Numbered from the stretch's first letter, positions 10,675 through 22,693 are shown. The stretch is 64,000 nt of DNA from Eucommia ulmoides (GCA_016647705.1 CM028335.1:42101026-42165025); one strand, 5' to 3'. Translations and numbers: made by a program. Notes: a model not told the origin generated them from the sequence alone.

Positions 10675-12066
10675 ATGCATCGACCAACCTTGTTTGTAGG
10701 TGAAAGTTACTCGTTTTGGTAAGACAGGATGATAGACTTTCTTCAGGCTACAAATTATAATGTGTGGCTAACAATTGAGGATGGTCCATTTATTCCAATG
10801 GAAAATGGAGTTGAGAAGAAGAAGGAATAACTCACTGCTTCTGATAAGCAGAAACTCTCTATTAATTCTCAAGCTATCAATATTCTCTTTTATTCTTTAG
10901 ATGCTAATGAGTATTCTAGAGTTTCAGGTTATAAATCCGCAAAATAGATGTGGGATAAGCTACAAGTTACCCACGAAGGGATAAGTCAAGTGAAGCAGTC
11001 AAAGATCAATGCACTCATGAGAAAATTTGAGCTGTTCAGGATGGAGGAGAATGAATCGATTTATGAGATATACACTCACTTCAATAACATATGAAACAGT
11101 ATGAACCAAATCGAAAAGCCATACTCCATAGAGGATAGAGTACGAAAGGTCCTAATGTCCTTAACGAAAATATGAGAGTCAAAGGTGATGGCAATCGAGG
11201 AAGCCAAGGATCTTGTCAAATACGACATCGATGATCTAATTGGTAATTTGATGACTCATGAATCGACGATCAAAGGCTATGAGAATGATATCAGAAATAG
11301 CAAGAGGAAATCCTTGGCACTAAAAGTTCAAAAAATTTAAGAAGTGGATGACAGTGATGATGAAAACCTTGATAGTGAGCAAGATAATAATGTATCACTT
11401 CTCACAAATAATTTTAGAAGAATGACTCGGCGCACATTTCAGGGGAAAAGAAATCTCAACATGTCCATAGTGGAATGCTATAACTATCGCAAAACCGATC
11501 ATTTTCAAAATGATTTCCCCGAACCTAAGAAGGATAAAGAAAATGAGAAGAAGAAGAAAGAAAATAATAAAGCGAAGAAGAGTAATAAGAAATCGATGAA
11601 GGCTACTTGGGATGATACTGATTCAAGTAGCTCGGAAGAATCAAATAGTGAGGATTCGTCCATGCTTGTATTAATGGCCACTGGTGGTGAGGTAACCAAT
11701 TGTTCAAGTTCTTGTCCTTTAAATTTTGATGAATTATTTGATGTTTATCAAGAACTCTCACATGATTATAAAAACCAGTGTTCTAAAATAAATGCCCTTC
11801 AAATTACAATTAACACATTAAACAAGCAAATGGTGGATTATGAATTTGAAAACAATGGGTTGAAATCTAAATTAATGGATTTGCAATCAATTGTTCTCAA
11901 ATTTATCGGAGGTGAAAATAATTTGAAAATGCTTTTGGGAAGTTCACATGGAGTTTTTGATAAGGCCGGTGTTGGATTTCAGAAAAATCTTAAACAACAC
12001 CGCTTTCATAAATTCTTTTCTGAAACCAAAGATCTTGTTAACATTGTGGGGGCATACTATTCGTAG
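10675..12066 (+). pseudogene. gag: SIRE gag, degenerate
   Basis: An ATG at 10675 opens the frame in the usual place, but stops occur early (for example TAA within SFW-stop-DRMIDF) and again around 10828, 10946 and 11091. The N-terminal part matches the copia gag (UBN2-like) fold: DRMIDFLQATNYNVW, then KFELFRMEENESIYEIY. An open segment from 11344 carries the zinc knuckle as CYNYRKTDHFQNDF, in which the second and last Cys of CX2CX4HX4C are lost. A lysine-rich and serine/acidic stretch and a coiled-coil-like region (INALQITINTLNKQM) follow. Gag would assemble the particle and package RNA. Confidence 0.8.
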
Positions 12067-12230
12067 ATGTTTTGCAAAACTATCTAACTGTAGACAAGTT
12101 TGGGTTCCAAAAGGAACAAAAATTGTCCCGACTAACAAGATCGGACCCACGTAGGCTGGGTACACTTAGGAACTATTTGAGGTGCTCCTTGCAGGTTATT
12201 CTAAAAGCATCAATAAGAAAGGATAAATAG

Positions 12231-12653
12231 TTCCTGGATAGTGGTTGTTCTCGACACATGACGGGAGATAAAGGAAAATTTACATCTTTGACACCTAAAG
12301 ATGGAGGTCATGTGACTTTCGAAAACAACGTAAAGGGTAAAATTATCGGTAAAGGTAATATCGGTAATGGTACTACTATAATTAAAGATGTGTTACTGGT
12401 TGATGGACTTAAACATAATTTGCTTAGTATTAGTCAACTATGTGACAAAGGATACAATGTTATACTTGATCATGATAGATGCATCATTAAGAATAGTCAT
12501 GATAGTATTATTCTGCTAGTTGCATCACATTTTGAGAATGTTTATACTTGCTCTTTTGATGATTTTAATTCTCGAAATTTATCTTGTTTAAATGCTTTAT
12601 CTGAGAATAGTTGGTTTTGTATAGAAGACTTGGGTATACTAGTATGGAGTTAA
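12231..12653 (+). pseudogene. pol: SIRE protease region
   Basis: The aspartic protease active site reads FLDSGCSRHMTGD at 12231-12269, with the catalytic Asp at 12237, followed by VKGKIIGKGNIGNG and LKHNLLSISQLCDKGYNV. This is the standard copia gag-pre-integrase arrangement. The protease would cut Gag-Pol into mature proteins. A frame break near 12600-12653 separates it from the integrase frame. Confidence 0.82.
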
Positions 12654-13490
12654 TTTCTAACTTATCTAAGAAGAGTTTTGTACGTGGCCTACCTGATTTG
12701 AAATATGTGAAGGATAAAGTATGTGATGCATGTCAATTAGGCAAGCAAGTTAGATCGTCATTTAAGAAAAAGATGCACACGTCCACGTCTAGATGTCTTG
12801 AATTATTGCATCTTGATTTATTTGGGCCTAACTCTGTTGCTAGTTTTGGTGGTAAGTTATATGCATTTGTTATAGTTGATGATTATTCTATACTTACCTG
12901 GGTATACTTTCTTACTAAGAAATGTTAGGTTGCTTCCATTCTTGCTAAATTTTGTAAACGTGTTCAAAATGAGAAGCAATGTGCTATTATTAACATTCGT
13001 AGTGACAAGTAAAAGAATTTAAGAATGATGAAGTGATAAGCTACTATGATGAGCATGGTTATGCTCACAACTTTTCTACACTAAGATCACCACAACAAAA
13101 TGGTTTAGTAGAAAAGAAGAATAAAACGCTTCAAGAGATGGCCAAAACAATGCTAAACGAAAATCATTTACCAATCTACTTCTGGGCCGAAGCAATAAGT
13201 ACCGCTTGTTATGTGGTAAACTAGGTATCAATTCATAGAGGGTTTAACAAAATCCCATATGAAATCTGGAATAGTAAGACTCCTAATATTTCATATTTTA
13301 AAGTCTTTGGATGCAAATGTTTCATTTTGAATGATAAGGATAATCTTGGTACATTTGATGCTAAATTAGATTATGGGATTTTTCTTGGATATGCTACTAA
13401 CAGTAAAGCTTATAGAGTTTATAATAAACGTACTTTAGTAGTAGAAGAAACTATGCATGTTGTTTTTGAGGAAGCTGATCCATAATTGTC
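12611..13490 (+). pseudogene. pol: SIRE integrase, degenerate
   Basis: The zinc-binding region shows HRRLGY at its start and VCDACQLGK (the Cys pair). The catalytic core has HLDLFGP (first Asp), RSDK (second Asp, with the following residues decayed) and RSPQQNGLVEKKNKTLQEMAKTML (Glu, broken here into motif parts NGLVEKKN and TLQEMAKTML). FWAEAISTACYVVN and YEIWNSKTPNISYFKVFGC then mark the C-terminal part. Integrase joins element DNA to the genome. Stops at about 12926, 13010, 13222 and 13483 and a frame change near 13010 inactivate it. Confidence 0.8.
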
Positions 13491-13689
13491 GAGAAAGGTT
13501 TTGGATGATGATGATGCAGGTATCTCAAATAACCAAAACCATGGTAATGATGCATCAAAAGAGTATCAACAAGAGAAGGAGCCTAAAGAGAAGGATTCGA
13601 CTTTACCAAGAAAGTACCAGGGCATTTAATTAAAGAAATCATCGGTAATTTCAAAAAAGGTGTAAGTACTTGGTCTTCTCTTAATGATA

Positions 13690-14590
13690 TAATTAATCTT
13701 GCTTTCTTATCTCAAATTGAGCCTAAAAATATAAATGAGGCGCTAATTGATAAATGTTGGATTTCCGCAATGCAAAATGAATTAGTTCAATTTGAGCAGA
13801 ACAAAGTATGGTGTCTTGTTCCGAAAGCGGATTTTCATCCAGTTATTGGTACTAAATGGGTATTTAGAAACAAAAAGGATGAATCTGGAATGGTAATTAG
13901 AAACAAAGCAAAATTAGTGGCACAGGGCTATAATCAAGAGGAAGGAATTGATTATGATGAAACTTATGCTCCTGTTGCTAGATTAGAAGCAATTAGAATA
14001 CTACTCGCCTTTGCATGTTCATGTAATTTTAAGCTATATCAAATGGATGTAAAGAGTGCATTTCTAAATGGCTTTCTAGCTGAAGAAGTTTATGTGGAAC
14101 AACCCCCGGGATTTGAAAGTACAAATTTCCCGATCATGTATTTGTATTTAAACTTTGCAAGTCTTTGTACGGGCTCAAACAAGCTCCGAGAGCTTGGTAT
14201 GAGAGACTTAGCCGATATTTGATCGAAAATAGTTTTTGAAGGGGTATTTGTGATATAACACTATTTGTAAAGCAAACTGATTTTGATATCCTATTAGTAC
14301 AAGTATATGTTGATGATATCATTTTTGGATCTACTAATGAGGATCTTTGCCAAGAGTTTGCTAAGATAATGCAGGTTGAATTTGAAATGAGTATGATGGG
14401 AGAACTGAATTTATTTCTTAGATTGCAAATTAAGCAAACCAAAGAAGGGATATTTATAAACCAAGCTAAATAGACCAATGAGATGTTAAATAAATATGGC
14501 TTGGAAGGAGCTAAAGAGTACAAAACTCCAATGGCAATAACAACAAAAATTGAAAAAGACGATACGGGCAAAAGCGTTAATGAAAAGATG
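13690..14590 (+). pseudogene. pol: SIRE reverse transcriptase, frameshifted
   Basis: Copia RT motifs occur in order: WISAMQNELVQFEQNKVW, IGTKWVFRNKKDESG, AKLVAQGYNQEEGIDYDETY, LYQMDVKSAFLNG and [12 protein letters not shown]. After 14130 the frame shifts; the correct reading continues with [14 protein letters not shown] and the catalytic YVDDIIFGS at about 14308-14334. There are further stops near 14240, 14473 and 14596. RT copies element RNA to DNA. Confidence 0.85.
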
Positions 14591-14599
14591 TATTGAAGT

Positions 14600-15265
14600 A
14601 TGATTGGTAGCTTGTTGTATTTAACTGCTAGTAGACCTGACATTATGTATAGTGTTTTTCTTTGTGTTAGATTTCAGTCTTGTCCTAAAGAATCGCACTT
14701 GACTGCGGTTAAGCGAATTTTTAGTTATTTAAAGGGGACGACTGACCTAGGATTATGGTATCCTAGGGGTAGTGATTTTAAATTGGTAAGTTACTCTGAC
14801 ATTGACTTTGCCAATAGCAAAGTTGAGCGAAAAAGCACAAGCAGATCATGTCATTTGTTTGGACATGCTTTGGTTTCTTGGTCAAGCAAGAAACAAAATT
14901 CGATAGCCTTGTCTACTACTGAGGTTAAATACAAGGCAGCTGGTAACTGTTGTGCTCAAATTTTATATATTAAGCAATAGTTAAATGATTTTGGAATTTG
15001 TTTGGAGGAGGTCCTGATCTTTTGTGACAATAAAAGTGCTATATGTCTAAGTAAGAATCCTACACAGCACTCACGAACTAAGCACATAGAGATTAGACAT
15101 CACTTTATTCGTGATCACATTAAGAAAAAAGATATTATTAATGAGTATATTGATACCTCCGACCAGCTTACTAATGTTTTTACCAAACCACTAGCGGAAG
15201 ATCAGTTTGTGAAAATCATTTGCGATTTGGGATTGGTTAGGGATAGTGATGTTTGCCTAGAGTGA
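14600..15265 (+). pseudogene. pol: SIRE RNase H domain and pol C-terminus
   Basis: The start reads [16 protein letters not shown]...[14 protein letters not shown], and the catalytic set is visible as SDIDFA (Asp), LSTTEVKY (Glu) and FCDNKSAI (Asp). The ending QLTNVFTKPLAEDQF is typical of copia pol. One TAG at about 14978 splits it. RNase H removes RNA from the RNA-DNA hybrid. The [15 protein letters not shown] and CCAQIL wording is characteristic of SIRE/Maximus-type elements. Confidence 0.87.
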
Positions 15266-15318
15266 GTTACATGTTTGTTATTTTCTCCTTCCTACCTAAA
15301 TTTGTTTTTGAAGATGAC

Positions 15319-15532
15319 AAAGGGGGAGAAATGAGTGATGTTTTATTTAGGGGGAGTATTCTAAAACTGTGTTTTAATAAAAAAGAAGAAATTTAAATTG
15401 TGCATTATTGAAATATTCATTGTGATGCTTTAATGAGTTAAAGAAACCGTCCTCGGATTCAAGGGAAGTGTGGTTATATTTTATTTTAAAGAATACATCA
15501 AAGTTAATTGTCATCATAAAAAAAGAGAAGAT
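15319..15532 (+). other. Multiple polypurine tracts before the SIRE 3' LTR
   Basis: Three purine runs occur: AAAGGGGGAGAA at 15319-15330, AGGGGGA at 15349-15355 and AAAAAAAGAGAAGA at 15518-15531. The last touches the LTR. Sireviruses are described as having several polypurine tracts clustered before the 3' LTR, so this supports the assignment. Confidence 0.7.
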
Positions 15533-17664
15533 TATTGATCTAAAGATTTTGATGAACAATTAAGTATTGATGTTTTGGTGAAACTAATGTTTGATCAAAT
15601 GTTTCAGAGATTTAAAGTTCCTGTAATGAAGATGTCAAATTGAATGGATGTTAAATGAATATGTCAAATGAAATGGATGCTTAATGAAGATATCAAGATG
15701 ATGAAGAAGTATTAAAAGTTTGAAGAAACTAGGGAAAACAACTTAGGTAAATATTAACTCTTAATATCCCATTTAGGGACACACACATGGCACAAAATGA
15801 ATCTTATCTTTTATGTGTGTTTTGTTAAGTATATTTATTTGCTTCTATGTGAATTAAAAAGAAATATTTTTGAGTAACTAAAATAGAATATAAGAATATT
15901 AGTGGAGTTTATTTAAATATAAAAATGGATAAAGGGGCGAAATCGTAAAAGAAAATAGGTTAAAAACAAGATCAGAGATATGATTCAGAAGGAGGCAGTC
16001 GACTAAGGAGTCGACCAGAGAAGGAAGATGAAACATCCTGAATTGAAGAGTTGACCGACCGGTCGACATGTGAAAACATCTAAACTCTCTGCGAGTCGAC
16101 CGAGCGGTCGATCGGTGGAAGCATGACAAACTCTCTGAATCTGTGATTCGACCAGGCAATCGACTTATGCTCGCTACGACGATGGTATAGTTGCAAGCTG
16201 AGTTGTGCAGTCGACCGAATGTGCTGTTTCAGGATATAGTTTGATCCGATTTTATATTCAAAAGCAGCCATTTTTTGTTAGGATTTGAGATAGATTTCGG
16301 GATATTCTTACTATTTAAGATATAGTTCATATACTAATTAAATCCTTTCAATATGGTTCATTAAATATTAATGTTTCTCAATTTGGTACTTGAAATAGAT
16401 TCTATACTTATTTATTTTGATTGAGAAAAATTTTGGGGGTTTAATTGAAAGATTCAAAAGATATTTTTAATTGAAATTGAACCTAAATGAAGTCCTTATG
16501 TTATAAGGGGTCTATAAGAGTATTTTATTGTCATGACACTTATAAACTAGCCGTTAGGAGGATGATTACATGTGCCTTTATATAGACCTGCGAATTTTCT
16601 AAGAAAAGCTAATAATTCTGAGAGAAAATTAGTTTATATCATTTTGGAGAGATTTTATAAGAGTTATCATTCTACGATATTGTGAGCTATTCTAAGAGCG
16701 ATTCTGATAATCAACTGCGATCTATTCTTACTGATACCGGATTTGAACCTATACTATTCTAATCATTATTTTTGTGGATTCTGGGTTAGATCTTTCCATA
16801 TTACTTATTGTTTAATATTTTATTTTGAAAATTGATCTTAGAAATTGTTTTTGATTTTTGAAGAAAATATTCTTTCAAACAATTTCTTGAATCTGATTAC
16901 GTGCTTCAATTTGCTACCCATATTCTCATTAAAATCAGATTTATGTATCTCACGTATTTCTATTACTAGTTGGGATATTAATTGAGTTTTTATTTGACTG
17001 GGGTGGTAGAAGCTCCGAGTGAGATTTACTTATCAATTTTTGTATTGGAGAGTTATAGCGGATTAAATATCATTAGGGATATTTAATCAAGGGTAGCAGG
17101 GTTTTAGTCTCTTCCTGTAAAGAGATTGAGGTAGTGATTCTTCCTGGATAAGAATTACATTTTTTTGAGTGATTTTGTAATGGTTCAATCCTTACCGGGT
17201 AAAAGGATATTTGGAGTGTTTTGGTGAGGTTTTGATTTTTGAGCCTTAGTGTTAAAAAGAATTAGGTTATTCTTTAACCTGTAAACAGTAGAGGTTCTTC
17301 CTTAACCTGAGAAAAAGAAATTATAAAGGTTGATTTTGAGCTTGTAAACGAATCGGTGTACGGTTTGGTTCCTACCTTTAAAGAAATCTTGGTTTTAGTG
17401 GGTGAGACCTCTGTGGAGCTCGGGGGATTGGATTTGCCAAGAGTAGCTTGGTGAACCAATATAAATATCTGGTGTGCTGCTTTTTTAATTTGTTTATTTT
17501 TGTTGTTTGGGTGTGCACTTAGATTTATTTTAATTCCGCTGTGATATAAAGATAATAATTAATTTAGGCATAAAATTAATTATTTGATTTATTCAAGTAT
17601 ATTCTGATAATATTTTTTAATTACCCAATTTACCCCCCCTCTTGGCTATTCTACTTGGCCAACA
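15533..17664 (+). repeat. SIRE 3' LTR (2132 bp)
   Basis: It starts TATTGATCTAAAG (TG decayed to TA) and ends TTGGCCAACA. The palindromic boxes lie at about 15998-16216 and differ from the 5' copy by small insertions and deletions. The TATA-like box is at 16577-16585. Short open frames inside it are not genes. Confidence 0.9.
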
Positions 17665-18545
17665 TAGTCTCTTTTCATCTATCAGACACAACTGATCGAG
17701 TCTCTGTTGTACCCATTTGACGTCCAACTCGGCTTTCACTAGAATCCTAAGAGAGGGAATTTCTACCTTTGCTTGGATTACAACTTCTGTTCCATGTATA
17801 AATAAATATGGCGTGGCTCCAGTTGATGTTTAGACTAATGTTCGATAGGCCATCAAGGCAAATGGGAGCATCTCATCCCATTTCTTATGGTTATCTATCA
17901 TTTTCCTCAAGATCTTCTTAATGTTATTGTTAGCGGCCTCTACTGCTCTATTCATTTTTGGACGGTAGGGTGCAGATTTCTTGAGTTCTACCTTGAACTG
18001 GGCACAAATGGCTTTTGTCATACCTTATTTGAGATTTTTGGCGTTGTCTGTGCTTAGGGCTTGAGGTACTCCAAAACGCGATAGGATATTCTCCTTGAAG
18101 AGTCACGTTATGGTCTTCTAGGTGGAATGAGAAAGCAAAATAGTCGCCACCCACTTAGTGAAGTAGTCTATAGCCACTAAGATGAATCAACATCTTCTTG
18201 GTGCCATTTGCGTAATTGGACCTATGGTATCCATTCCTCAAATCGAGAAAGGCCACAGGGTCGCTAGGCAATGCAAATCTGTTGGGGATAAATTGATCTG
18301 ATCACCATGCCTTTGACATTTCTGGTATCTTTTTATGAAGTTTATGCAATCACCCTCCATGGTCAGCCAAAAGTGGCCAATTCGTAGGTTCTTCTTGGAT
18401 AACATGAATCCACTCATGTGTAGCCCACATACTCTACTATGAACCTCTTTGATGAGTTGTATCGCTTCTCGAGTACCTACACATCTTAGGAGACCTAAAT
18501 TTGGTGATCTATTACATATCGTGCTGCCGTTGAGAAATAATTGGC
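17665..18545 (-). pseudogene. pol: Ogre-like integrase, N-terminal and catalytic parts
   Basis: The minus strand shows the zinc-binding region (EVHSRVCGLHMSG, then HFWLTMEGDC and YQKCQRHGD). It then shows the catalytic core with WGMDTIGPI (Asp), ALSTDNAKN (Asp) and NRAVEAANNNIKKIL (Glu). The segment at 17830-18021 is open. The end of the domain was separated by the SIRE insertion and resumes at 8424. The protein would insert the DNA copy. Stops near 18022, 18117 and 17831 show decay. Confidence 0.82.
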
Positions 18546-18657
18546 TTGCTAGCCTTCACAAGGTTTTTCGACTCAAGTTATTGGCTCCTTTAGGATATTC
18601 TTGATTTCTTAAGAATCTTTGGATATCTACATACCAATGTTCTTTGTCTTCTTCAAC

Positions 18658-19180
18658 CTATACCTGATTATAATGAGTTGTTTGCCAGTATATCTTGATA
18701 GTTAAGGGAATCTCCTCGCCTCTTTCTTTGATCATTGATATCATAGATGCTAACGTTGTAAGGGTATTGACGAAATCATTCTTAAGCCATGGTACATGCT
18801 CAAACTCAATCTTTGAGAAAACTTCACAAAGGTTAAGTAAGTAATTGTTATACCGGATTATATTGGCATCTTTTATCGAATACTTATCGGTGATCTGGTT
18901 TATAATCAGCTCTGAATCCCCATACACTATTAATTCCTTGATTTTCAATCTTATAGCCAACTTTAGACCCATTATATAAGCTTCGTACTCGGTGGTGTTA
19001 CTATATTGGTGAAATTTAGCTTAGCTACAATTGGAAAGTGCTAACCTTGCAGAGAGATTAGGACGAAACCATTGCAGGCCCCTTTCGAGTTGCTAGTTTC
19101 GTCAAAGTACATTTGTCACATCTGGTCATCCTTATCGCTAGTTAGCAATGCAATAGGCTCATCGGGAAACTCAGTCTCTA
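18658..19180 (-). pseudogene. pol: Ogre-like RNase H domain
   Basis: The minus strand reads MYFDETSNSKGAC (first catalytic Asp, about 19110), NTTEYEAYIMGLKLA (Glu, about 18990) and VYGDSELIINQI (Asp, about 18920), spaced as in plant Ty3/gypsy RNase H. The segment 18658-18972 is open; a frame change near 18980-19010 separates it from the first motif. It lies between RT and integrase as expected. Confidence 0.82.
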
Positions 19181-19559
19181 GGGACATTTCATGGGCTCTT
19201 GGGTTATCAACAAGTTAGTCGGTGATCGCTTAGCCTTTGATTGCCTTCTGAGTCACATATACAATGTCGAACTCAATAAGCAGCATTTTCCACTTGGATA
19301 TACCTTCAGTGAACATAATATTTTAGAATATGTACTTTAGAGGATCTATTTTAGCAATTAAATGGGTAGTAAAGTACAACAGATAGTGACATAACCTTTG
19401 AGCAGTTTAGGCTAATACACAATAGGTTTTTTCTAGTACTAAGTGTTTTTATTTGTACGAAGAGCGTCTTTTGCTGACGTAGTAAATGGATTGCTCCTTC
19501 TTACCCAAACTGTCATGTTGTCCCAATATTGCCCCCATAAACGTTTCTAGGACGGTGAG

Positions 19560-20580
19560 GTATAGAAATAACGGTCTTCTTTTTTGGGGTGGTACCAAGA
19601 CAGGAGGGTTAATTAGATAGGCCTTGATATTCTCTAAGGTAACTTGTCATTCTTTATTCCATTTCCCATTTGACTCATTTCTTAGCAGCTTGAAGATTGG
19701 CTCACAAGTTGTTGTCAGTTACGAAATGAAGCAAGCGATGAAATTCACTCTTCCAAGGAACCCACAAATTTCCATTTTTGTTATAGGTACAGGCATTTCG
19801 ATTATGACTTTAATATTAGTTGGATCAATTTCGATACCCTGACGACTAGCTATGAATCCGGGTAGCTTATCTGACACTACTCCGAACCCACACTTAGCCA
19901 AGTTGAGTTTCAGTTGGAACTTCTGGAGACGATTAAACATCTTCTTTAAGTGTTCTAAATGGTCTTAATTTTCCCTTGATTTCACTATCATGTCATCCAC
20001 ATATATCTCCATTTCTTCGTGGATTATATCATGGAACAAGGTCGTCATAGCTCTCTAATAAGTTGCTCCAGCATTCTTAAGTTCGAACAACATGGATCGA
20101 TACCAGAATATCTCCCAAGGCATTGTGAAGGCGGTCTTATGATTGTCTTCCTCGTCGACAAAGATCTAGTTATACCCATAGAATCCATCCACAAAGGATG
20201 AGATCCTACTTCTAGTAGTGTTATCTAGGATGATGTGGATATTTGGTAGTGGGAAGTTATCATTCGGACTTGCCCCATTAAGGCCTCTAAAGTCAACATA
20301 GGCTTGAATTATTCTATATTTCTTGGACACTAGTACTATATTACTCAACGACTCACAATAAGTACAGACTTTGATGAGAAAAGCTTCGAACTGTTTCTCG
20401 ATCTCTTCCTTAACTTTAAGGCTGATATCGGGTCGAATCTTCTAGAGATTCTTCTTGATCGGTTTAATTCCCTTATTGATGGGAAGCTTGTGTGTCACAA
20501 TATCAATTGATAATCCTACCATGTCATCATTGGACCATGCGGAAACATCCTAATATTCCTTTAACAATAATATCAGGTCT
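19560..20580 (-). pseudogene. pol: Ogre-like reverse transcriptase
   Basis: On the minus strand the order is: INKGIKPIKKNLEKIRPD, a decayed fingers region, YVDFRGLN, NFPLPNIHIILDN, the decayed IGYNQ-type motif, LKNAGATY, the catalytic IYVDDMIVKS (fwd 19981-20010), then FQLKLNLAKCGFGV and GFLGRVNFI. Stops fall near 20349, 20165, 20055 and 19718. The downstream part (VLVPPQKRRPLFLYL and following) is the connection to RNase H. RT copies the RNA genome. The wording is of Ty3/gypsy Tat type. Confidence 0.85.
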
Positions 20581-20847
20581 TTTTCTCTTAGCTACTGATC
20601 AACTTCCTAATCTTCGTTTTCCTTAGATTTTTCAAATTTCATAAGTTCACTGCTTCGGTCTTGTCTTGACTTGGAATAGGTCATTCCTTGAATCTTTCTA
20701 AGGCTCTTCAGACTTCCTCGGTGTTCTTGAGAATAGGGTCATCTTCCTTTTCAATTTCCAGTAACTCTGATTTATTTTCTTATTTAGATTGTACTTGTTG
20801 GGAAGAAGTGTTTCATTATTATATGGATTGTATGCAAGATTATTTGG

Positions 20848-21021
20848 GAACCTGAAAAGTAAACACAAAATCTGATTTTAAAAATGTTATTTTCTTAGCA
20901 TAGCTAATACTACAATACAAAAAGAGAATATTCAAAAATTCAAAAGGGAGACTAGAGATTTTATAATATCTATTATCTTGTGGCTAATCAGATAGGTGAT
21001 GTTACAGTCGCTTGTTGATTA
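20848..21021 (-). other. Candidate intron before the RT region of the Ogre-like element
   Basis: On the minus strand a stop (21022-21024) ends the protease-side frame. An AT-rich stretch follows and runs into TGTTTACTTTTCAG, a good 3' splice acceptor with AG at 20852-20853. Coding-like sequence resumes immediately after. Ogre elements are known to carry an intron between the protease and RT. I could not pick a donor with confidence. Confidence 0.45.
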
Positions 21022-21236
21022 TTAAAGTCCTCGTCGCATTAGGATTGGACGCGCATCCCAATTACTGAGGCTGCTAACTGGCTCTACTATTTTGACGTCA
21101 TTCCCTTCCTTGTTGATCATGTAAACTAACTCTTCTAACCACGGTGCTGGCGAGTTAGGCTTGGTTTGGTAAGAAATTATCATGAAGTCGGACTTGTCTT
21201 TCATCTCTTCTTTCATGGCTTGGACTATGCAGTGAC
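21022..21236 (-). pseudogene. pol: Ogre-like pol linker between protease and RT
   Basis: The minus strand is open across this stretch and reads motifs such as FMIISYQTKPNSPAPWLEEL and DARPILMRRGL before a stop. It is the continuation of the protease fragment that begins at 28084; element B1 separates the two. It matches no enzyme domain and probably corresponds to the spacer after the protease. Confidence 0.55.
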
Positions 21237-22687
21237 TGATGAGTGGTTTAATTATCAACAAATCAATTACTTTTATATTCAAATATTTTTGTGTTTTAAA
21301 TTATTTTTGTTAGTTTAATATGTTTTTGTTTTGTTTTGTAGGTTTATAAATAAATGGGAGAAACGGTGCAAAATACGTGAAAGTGCTGTAACTTCAAGGC
21401 CATTTTTGACCACAATGCAATCCAATTTTGGAAAATCTCAAAACATGTAGATCTATGTCTTAGCTTTCCATAGGTTTTTAAATCACCTTAATTGGAGTTT
21501 GGACAAGAAAGTTACGGGCAAAAGAAGAACCTAATGTTGGCACGGCCTTTAGCATCGCTGTAGTGATGATTTCCATCACTGCAACGATGGTTTGATTGTT
21601 GCAGCAGTGATCCGGCAGTGAGTTTCTGCCTTCCCATCACTGCAGCGATGGTCCGTTTGGATGCAGCGACCTGGCACCAGCTGGAAAGATATTTTCAGAT
21701 ATTTTTGAGATATTTTGGACCTTTATTTGTTTCTCCCCATTCCTACACCTACCAAGAACATTTTTGGGAGTTTTTGGAAATCTCAAGATCATACCAAGCA
21801 AGTGGAACACACAATTGGAGACGAGAAAACAAGATCGGGGCGGATTTTACGGACGTGGAATCATCCATTCTTCAAATATCGGCTATTTTCTCTTGTTTCT
21901 CTTTCTTTTATTCTTAACTCTTGTTAGTTGTTTGATCATGTATATAATGTTTTAAGTTGAATATTTGGTTATGGCCATGAGCTAAATGTTTATTATTTAG
22001 GGATTGATGAAATTTACACATACTATGATTGAGTAATTCTATGTTTTGTTATCGGTTGTTCTTTCCCATTCGATTGTGTTTATTGTTCTTTCACTTCCAT
22101 TATAAGATTGTTATGATATTTTGTTTAATTTGAGAATATGGGGTTTGTCACTCAGGAGAGGTAACCTTGGATTCGAACTAGGGTTTAAACACTTCGCGAC
22201 ATTCTAATGTTTCAGGAGATTATTAGAATGTGTGCAATCCGTGAGGTTGGGGAAAGACTCATGTAATCGTTTAGACGCTAGATAGGGATATCGGTGTTGA
22301 CACGAATTGCATATTCATTTACTTTACACTCGGAAGAGGTAGTAAGCGATTTTTGGACACCTAGATTGTTGGATAAATTAATGACCGTTAACGTAAACTA
22401 GACTAAATCAAACACGTTTAAGTGAACGAAATCAATCCCTAGATAATTTATTCCCATAGGCATTATTCTTAGTATTTTAGTTTAATTAGTTTAGTTTTGT
22501 TTAGTTTTATATTTTTGCAAAAACCAAAAATTGGAACGCCTAAATAAAGTTCGGTTACGATAATCATGGTACTTAGTGATAATTTAAACCAATCTCTATG
22601 GATACGACAACCCTACTCTTCCTATACAATTAAAACTTAACCTCGTGCACTTGCAAGTAATTCAAAATGATTAAAATATCGCTAACA
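21237..22687 (+). repeat. B1 5' LTR (about 1451 bp)
   Basis: It starts TGATGAGTGGTTTAATTA and ends ATCGCTAACA before AGTTTTTGGGG. Palindromic boxes with a CTGCAG core occupy about 21552-21672 (for example CATCACTGCAGCGATGG). Words such as TGGCCATGAGCTAAA and the CACTC.GGAGAGGTA block are shared with the B2 and C LTRs. Confidence 0.85.
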
Positions 22688-22693
22688 AGTTTT

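Larger units (their letters stand above)
8425..17664 (+). mobile_element. Full-length SIRE-type (Ty1/copia, Sirevirus) retrotransposon, inactive
   Basis: Two LTRs of about 2.15 kb enclose a PBS, gag, protease, integrase, RT, RNase H and polypurine tracts in copia order (integrase before RT). The flanks are GAGTC (8420-8424) and TAGTC (17665-17669), a TSD with one mismatch. It sits in the integrase region of the minus-strand Ogre-like element. Many in-frame stops and at least one frameshift in RT make it non-functional. In the first ~250 aligned bases the two LTRs differ at roughly 20 sites by eye, so the insertion is not recent. I see no env-like ORF between RNase H and the 3' LTR. SIRE placement rests on the RNase H motifs, the long LTRs with palindromic boxes and the PBS. 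Confidence 0.88.

Noticed and set aside
11505..11699. Open frame on the minus strand rich in Phe/Leu
   Set aside because: It is the antisense of the lysine-rich stretch of SIRE gag.
14134..14643. 169-codon open frame on the minus strand
   Set aside because: It runs antisense through the SIRE RT, whose sense motifs are clear; no family motif in the antisense product.
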